From Pardosa pseudoannulata (taxonomy: Eukaryota > Arthropoda > Arachnida > Araneae > Lycosidae), in NCBI GenBank assembly GCA_032207245.1, contig CM063502.1, forward strand, positions 111,019,699 to 111,083,698: a stretch of DNA of 64,000 nucleotides, in the 5' to 3' direction. The notes below the pieces were generated by a model that was given only the letters and a program-made list of their open reading frames with translations, was not told the origin of the DNA and did not search any database. The translations under genes and the position numbers were made by a program. Positions 58,508-64,000 of this stretch are shown here, piece by piece (position 1 is the first letter of the stretch; every line of letters starts with the position of its first letter).

Positions 58508-59255
58508 ACGGAAATGTATGGACATTTCCTAAAAGTTTTTAACTAGCAACGAGTAGCCTAACCTGACAGTTGCAAGGCTTCTACAAAGCCCTGCAGCAGA
58601 ATCCAGTCAATTTTGATCGTCCTCAGGCTCTATTCAGTACTTTCTCTCTGCTTGCTTAAAGCGACTGTAAAATCCCAAAACTAATTTTTATTGATTTGCT
58701 TGAAAATGTAATGTCAATAGAAATATATGCATGCAAAAATTGTAAAAATTGGAAATTAATATATTAAATTATTTTTAGAGCTAATTATAAATTGTGCGAA
58801 AATGAGCTTTATTGAGAATTTTCAGTGCGCATTCTTTTATACCCAAAGCAGCATTTGTTTATATAGATGCCTTTCAGGTTTTTGAAAAAAAAAAAGTCGT
58901 TCTTATCAAAAGCATTCGTGGAATATTGTAAGAAAAAAGAAGTAATAATAGTGAAAATATCTACCTGTCTTGTATAAAAAAATCCGTAACAGTTCTTTGC
59001 GCTACATTATGCGTTTCGAAACGCATTAATTTTAAAGAAATTTCATTTTATATTGAGCAAGATTATTTATAAATCGTGAAATGCTTAGAAATGCACATCG
59101 ACTGTTTCAAATATTTAATACATACAAAAGTTTTTATTTCGAAAAAAAGCATTTAAAAATCATGATTAGGAACAATTTTATTCATTATAATGATGGATAA
59201 TAAAAATTTGTTTATAACTTTTATTTATATTTATTAATTAATGCGATAACAAGAA
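58508..59255. other. No recognised gene
   Basis: Slightly GC-richer to about 58675, then AT-rich. No element recognised. Confidence 0.45.
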
Positions 59256-59800
59256 ATTGTCAGCCACATTTCGGATAGCCCAGAAGTCTACTGTCGCCAG
59301 AACCTTTCAGCAAGGAGACGGGAAAACCCATAAATTTATCCTGCATCCTCTCTGTGTATATAGATGCAGGGTAGAGGCTATTAGGGATATGTATTGTGCG
59401 TGTACAACACAACAGTCCACAGCAAAATATTTTCGCCAAGTGAAAATCATGGATTGAATAATGCTCATCGTTTATTAAATATCTCTAAGTAATCAATCTT
59501 CTTATTGGTATTTGTGCCACTTGGACGATTCAAGATTGAACCGGAGGCTCCTCCACTTAAGGAGAAGGGTTACTCTTTTCGTTTATAAGAGCACCGCAAG
59601 GGTAAGGATCGATTTTTAGAATGCATAGAAGAGAGTCCTCGTAATTTGGACGAAGCAAGGACCAGGAAGATCCCCAGGCTTCGCCTACCCAGTCCAAAGT
59701 ATAGTTCGAACTTCAAATGTTCTATCCACGGTATCTAGTGTCTCGGCGACTGTCAATATGCGAACCAGACATACCGAGATTCTAAATTGCCCCACAAACC
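59256..59800. other. GC-richer mosaic, unidentified
   Basis: Two balanced-composition patches (59256-59450 and 59515-59795), separated by a short AT-rich piece. A 66-codon plus frame (59257-59457) has no known motif. Probably old repeats next to the SINE that follows. Confidence 0.3.
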
Positions 59801-59802
59801 AC

Positions 59803-60195
59803 TAAACCGCCGAATGATGGCTCTGCTCTTCGGTATCGAAATTTGGGGGCTTGAATCCCTCTGCAGATATGAATGTTCGTAGCCGTTCGGAATCGGCTTT
59901 AACCCTTAATTTGACAAGATGTTTTTTCAAGTGTTTTTTAATTTTAATTTATGTTATTTTCCCATGTCTGTATAGACATTAGGATCTCTGTAAAATAAAC
60001 AAAAAAAAATATATATTTTCCATTTTTGAGATGATTAATGTCCGCTGTGGCGAACACTATCAATTATGTTATATTGTAGTTATAAATATACATGTCCGGT
60101 GTAGCGGACTTAGCCTAATTAAGGTTTAAGCACCTAATCTCATTAGCCCTCGTGAGCAAAACTATAGACCGTATCGCTCCAAATCAAACCAAATA
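59803..60195 (+). mobile_element. SINE (family 1) split by a MITE
   Basis: The head and first body half (CCGAATGATGGCTCTGCTCT, TTGAATCCCTCTGCAG, GTAGCCGTTCGGAATCGGCT) end at TTAA (59899-59902). The second half (TTAAGCACCTAATCTCATTAGCC, CTCGTGAGCAAAAC, GACCGTATCGCTCC, AAACCAAA) resumes at 60126. The unbroken family sequence reads CGGCTTTAAGC here, so the join is exact. Confidence 0.9.
59903..60125. mobile_element. piggyBac-type MITE (223 bp)
   Basis: Flanked by TTAA on both sides (59899-59902, 60126-60129). The ends CCCTTAATT and (reverse complement) ACCTTAATT form a short inverted repeat. It contains three near-palindromic 16-mers: ATGTCTGTATAGACAT (about 59963), GTCCGCTGTGGCGAAC (about 60041), GTCCGGTGTAGCGGAC (about 60093). 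No coding capacity. Presumably mobilised in trans by a piggyBac-like transposase. Confidence 0.85.
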
Positions 60196-60532
60196 GTTTA
60201 CATTTAAATATTGGTGGGAAGTAATAGCCGGAATCCCTTTCAATTATATAGTGGTCCAAAGATTTTTAAAAACAATGCAGCTCCGAAATATTTTAAAGAT
60301 TTAGAAATATAAAGAATTATTGGCCATTTATCTAAAGAATCATTAATCTCAAACATTATTTTGCACACTTCAATCAAAATGCAAAAATTAACAATTGGAC
60401 AGTTTTCTCATAACATTAAATTAAGAAAAAAAAACTTGTATTTTTTAAAATATACCTATATTTCCTAACTTTTGTTACGTTAGTGTACTTTGGAAACACA
60501 ATTTTAAATTAAAGGATTTTAACTGAAAAGGC
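60196..60532. other. No recognised gene
   Basis: AT-rich spacer between two SINEs. Confidence 0.5.
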
Positions 60533-60698
60533 CGAACAATGGTCGAGTGGGTAGGGTGCTACTCTTCAGTACCGTAGTTCGCATCTCGCTGATGGCATGG
60601 ATGTTCGTAGCCGTTCGGAATCGGCTCTAAGCATTAGGTCCCGGTTTCATTAGCTCCCGTGAAGAAAAAGAGTGGACCGTTGAGCTCCAAACCAAATA
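60533..60698 (+). mobile_element. tRNA-derived SINE (family 1), near full-length
   Basis: GGCCGAACAATGGTCGAGTG, GGGTAGGGTGCTA, GATGGCATGGATGTTCGTAG, CCGTTCGGAATCGGCTCTAA, TAGGTCCCGGTTTCATTAGC and the tail GAGCTCCAAACCAAA. A second good reference for the family, with 16212-16383. The B box is damaged (GTTCGCATCTC). Confidence 0.92.
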
Positions 60699-60954
60699 TG
60701 AAATTTGACCCTCTATAGGAAAAATTAAATATATAAAAATTTCATAGTTGTAAGAAACCCTTCTGGTCATAGACAGTTTTATAAAAGCCTATCGCATTGC
60801 TAAATACGAAAAATGCATGTAATTTATTTTAATTATTGCAATACCTCATTTGGATTCCTTAGTTTTATAGAAGTTGCTATGGCTTAAAATTTTGAGTATA
60901 TGTTTATATTTTTTAAAGGGACGTGGTACCCTTTCACTTTTTTTAAAGTTAGTA
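60699..60954. other. No recognised feature
   Basis: AT-rich spacer. Confidence 0.5.
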
Positions 60955-60962
60955 CAATAAAT

Positions 60963-61133
60963 CAAGGCCGGGGATAGAAGATGTACAGTCTGTGCATGCA
61001 AAAAGGTGACCGATAGAGTATCTTATGTACACGCATAGATATGGAGCGGCCAAATACAATATTGCACGCAGCAATAACGGGCGACCAAATACTACCTTGT
61101 TCGCAAGCGGCTAATAACCCAGAACCGGCCTTG
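60963..61133. mobile_element. hAT-type MITE (171 bp)
   Basis: The ends CAAGGCCGG and CCGGCCTTG are perfect 9-bp inverted repeats. The 8-bp sequence CAATAAAT lies on both sides (60955-60962 and 61134-61141), a perfect target duplication. An 8-bp duplication with CA..TG ends is typical of hAT elements. GC-richer than its surroundings and non-coding. Confidence 0.88.
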
Positions 61134-61141
61134 CAATAAAT

Positions 61142-61384
61142 GATGTTATTGTATTTTAGAATGTAATTTAAAACATGTACAAGAAAGTAAATTCCTGTTT
61201 GAACAGTTTGTATAAAATTTAATTTTTTAAACTTTTGAAAGTGTTTAGAGACCTTAAACTTCTCTTAATATTGATAACCTTTTCTCCAAAAATGTTTTCG
61301 AGATCTATTAAAACCTTGTAGCCATGACTGTGCATAGATTATCAATTTCTTATAAATTATATTACGTAAACTAAACTCCTCTGT
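61142..61384. other. No recognised feature
   Basis: AT-rich spacer. Confidence 0.5.
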
Positions 61385-61637
61385 GCAACATCCCTTAAGG
61401 GGCCAGAGTCTGCGATGCCATTCTTCGTTACCGAGACCAAGGACTCTGGGGGTGCGAAGCATGTATCCTGGTTAGGTGGTGAATCTTACGCGGAACTCCC
61501 AGTATTTAGCTCCCAAGCATGCTTGGTCCTCAGTTTGTCTACCCACTGAAGAGATGAAAGGCTGAGTAAACCTTGCCCAGCGGGGATCGAACCTCGGACC
61601 TGTGACGTGCTACCCCAGAGCCACTGGGCTTCATATA
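61385..61637 (-). mobile_element. SINE (family 3), tRNA-like, minus strand
   Basis: The minus strand starts GCCCAGTGGCTCTGGGGTAGC (A-box-like), then a canonical B box AGGTTCGATCCCC and GCTGGGC pairing with the first stem, as in a tRNA acceptor arm. The body follows: AAGGTTTACTCAGCC, CCAAGCATGCTTGGGAGC, ATTCACCACCTAACCAGG, GGTAACGAAGAATGGCATCG, ending TGGCCCCTTAAGGG near 61390. Distinct from families 1 and 2. About 250 bp. Overlapping short minus frames have no meaning. Confidence 0.78.
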
Positions 61638-64000
61638 TAAATAAAAGAAACAATTTACTGTAAATTCCATGCACCGTTTTACCGTATACATTACAGAAAA
61701 TTTGCATTAAATATTTAATTAAATCCTTGTATCTTAAATACAAAAGAGCCTTATTTTTAATTCACAGAATTCAATAGAAAAACTTGAAGGAAAGACCATT
61801 TAAAATTTTCGTTTGTTAAAAAGACGATCCCAAAAAATTAAATATAAAAATAACTTTTGAAAAATTGATGACAGTTTTGAAATTTTGCATACAAATATAG
61901 AATAAAATATAATTTCAGCTAAAAAATTTAGAACATTCTGACCATATTTAGGGTATCTTCTCCCCTTAATTATTTATTTGACTGTACTATTTCTATATTC
62001 AAGAAAAATTATAATACATATTTAATAAATTATTTGCTATATATGAGGCCTCACAATGGAATAATTGGGATATCTTACACAATTAATATATTTTTAAGTT
62101 TAAATTTTGTAGATTTTATATGCTATTCAAATATTTAAAAATGACCTCTTACAATGCAGGGATTAAAGTGGACCATTACCGTACTCCTAATTATATCAGG
62201 AACACTATATTTTTACTTCTAGCGACTACCCTCCTCCATAAATTTTAACATCCAAAACTTAGAAAAATACCACTACTAAATATTACCTTTAACAAATATT
62301 CTTATGATTGGCAGATTACAAAGCATATTAATACTGGGAAAAAAGAAATTTGAAAACCAAATACTCAAGATTACTAAATAAATATATAAAGTAGAGAGAC
62401 AGAATGATTTAAAAAACATAACTCATGCTACTCAGAATAGAAATAAATCTGTTAAAATACCTTTTATCATATAGAAAAATATCAGAAATTTTACTTCCAT
62501 AATTTAATTCAAAGTACTTTGTTTAATTCTATGCTCAATAACCACTGTTTGTCATTTTCAAACAATTTAAAATATAATCCCCATATTATAATTGCATATC
62601 AGTTCTATTGAAAAAAAAATTAAACACTGAGAATAACTAACAGGATAACTGTGTAACATATTAAGTGTATATAGAAGAGAATTACATGTGTAAAGAGTAC
62701 CATTATTAATAAATGAATAGTAGATTTTTTTAACTGACATGCAATGTTGGTAATATACAGAAATGTTGATTATTGCTTCAGAAAGTTACATTTAATATAC
62801 ATTATAATATTTTAAAGAAAATATTTAATGACATCAATATTAAAAGATAACACTATACACCCATTTTGAACTCTACAAAGACAAATAACAGAAACAGAAC
62901 TAAGATTCCACATTAATTCTACTACTCAAGAGAAAGATTAACTATTTGACTGACAATTAACATGCATATTAAGATTTCTGCATTGCATTTCATACATAAA
63001 AGAAACATCAAACTCAATAATTCAGTACAGAAAAAAAGTACAGCTTGAAATCAGGATGGCTACAAATTTAAAATCTATCAAAAATTAGCTTAAGTATACT
63101 TTTATAATTTTAAATATATAATGTATTAAAATATTTCTAATCAATAATTATCTATTTCTCATACTGGCATTCTATTGGAAACCCATTAATTCATGACACT
63201 CAAGAAAATATTCCCGAATTTGATATATTATTAGTTACTATATTCAATACAAAAAAGTCATGAGCCACTATAACTTAATACTAGAAATGCTATTTATATT
63301 TAACAGTTTCAGACAACTGTACTTAAGTTTAGTCACTTTAGAAAGATATAAAGAAACTGAAAAGCATTTTTTGCATTAGTTTACTTGTAAAAGAAATTAA
63401 CTGTACAGTTGAAAATGCTAGCATACTTCCTTATGGTTTTAATAGTAACTTTAAGAATGGTCAGCTATAAAAAAATGTCTTTAGTAACTAAATTCCATAA
63501 AATGTGATCCATCCTGAGTAAAAATGAAATATAAATGTTAAATGCATAATGAGTGCAATGATGATCTTAATGCTTATAAAATAGTAGTACATTATAATTA
63601 CTTTATCTTGAATATAATAGATTAAAATATGGTTTTTAACAAAGTGAATGCTTTATATAGTTTATAAAATATAAATTTAGCCTTTTTATGGATGTGTGCC
63701 CTAGATTTATGCAGTGTTTATGTTAGAAATAAGGAGGATATAAGCTATTATATTTCCCATATTTTTACAATAAATCTAATTTCAATAGATAGCCAAAAAT
63801 TGTTTATAAACTACAATTATTTTATCATGTTACTTTTGTAGCATTTAGAATCTTGATGAAGGAGTCAAAATTCAAATTATGGTATTACCAAAAAAAAAAA
63901 AAAAAAAAAATTCTGCAAATAAGTTAAGTAAAAAAATTCTGCAAATATATTTACATGAGATTAACTGAAACTTAAAAAGGTCAAAGTGCAGGAACTTTCG
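61638..64000. other. No recognised gene; AT-rich end of window
   Basis: 2.3 kb of AT-rich DNA without SINEs or transposon ends, and without frames of 60 codons after 61743. A 21-base poly-A lies at about 63891-63910, followed by a direct repeat of AATTCTGCAAAT.A (63909 and 63936). Confidence 0.55.

Noticed and set aside
61576..61637. Genuine tRNA gene on minus strand
   Set aside because: The promoter boxes and closing stem look good, but the sequence between them does not fold as a full cloverleaf by eye and it continues into a 250-bp SINE.

Overview
Eukaryotic, AT-rich nuclear DNA with no recognisable host protein-coding gene. There are no long open frames, codon use looks non-coding, and (TA)n microsatellites are common. 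The repeat content suggests an arthropod, most likely a spider or other arachnid. The reasons are an abundant tRNA-derived SINE, several Tc1/mariner-superfamily transposases whose C-termini end in an NGAHIE-type motif, and Ty3/gypsy, non-LTR, piggyBac, Helitron, pogo/Tigger and hAT-like remnants side by side. The taxon call is inference. The window reads as intergenic or intronic sequence built from successive, mostly dead, transposon insertions.

Layout. 0-5 kb: three diverged copies of a local repeat, (TA)n tracts, and an internally deleted mariner with perfect 31-bp terminal repeats (2444-3177). 5-11 kb: a GC-richer unidentified island, a gypsy gag-protease remnant on the minus strand (about 7.2-8.4 kb), a Tc1/mariner transposase fragment, and the C-terminus of a non-LTR retrotransposon. 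13.6-15.8 kb: a long degenerate tandem array. 15.9-16.4 kb: two SINEs head to head. 18.4-19.0 kb: three 198-bp tandem units. 21.5-22.1 kb: a mariner HTH joined to its C-terminus.

27.9-28.75 kb and 42.77-43.59 kb: two inverted copies of one non-autonomous Helitron family. 29.27-30.43 kb: a piggyBac relic ending in a broken zinc-binding domain. 33.0-34.4 kb: a 245-bp tandem duplication with a mariner in one copy, so the other copy is a natural empty site. 39-45 kb: unclassified dispersed repeats and a pogo/Tigger-like element (41.03-42.02 kb). 45.5-46.2 kb: two copies of a second tRNA-SINE family. 48.4-50.1 kb: a Tc1-like element with a pogo/Tigger-like element nested inside it. 50.9-51.3 kb: another transposase relic. 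53.9-61.6 kb: many SINE pieces, a SINE carrying a TTAA-flanked piggyBac MITE, a 171-bp hAT MITE with a perfect 8-bp target duplication, and a third SINE family. 61.7-64 kb: nothing recognisable.

The elements do not work together as a system. The common theme is erosion: nearly every DNA transposon kept its ends plus N- or C-terminal code and lost the middle of the catalytic core. I found no CRISPR array, operon, true tRNA or rRNA gene, and no convincing undescribed system. The most informative items are the nested and empty-site insertions, the Helitron pair, the 16-bp dyad motifs in the piggyBac-type elements, and the 198-bp tandem repeat.
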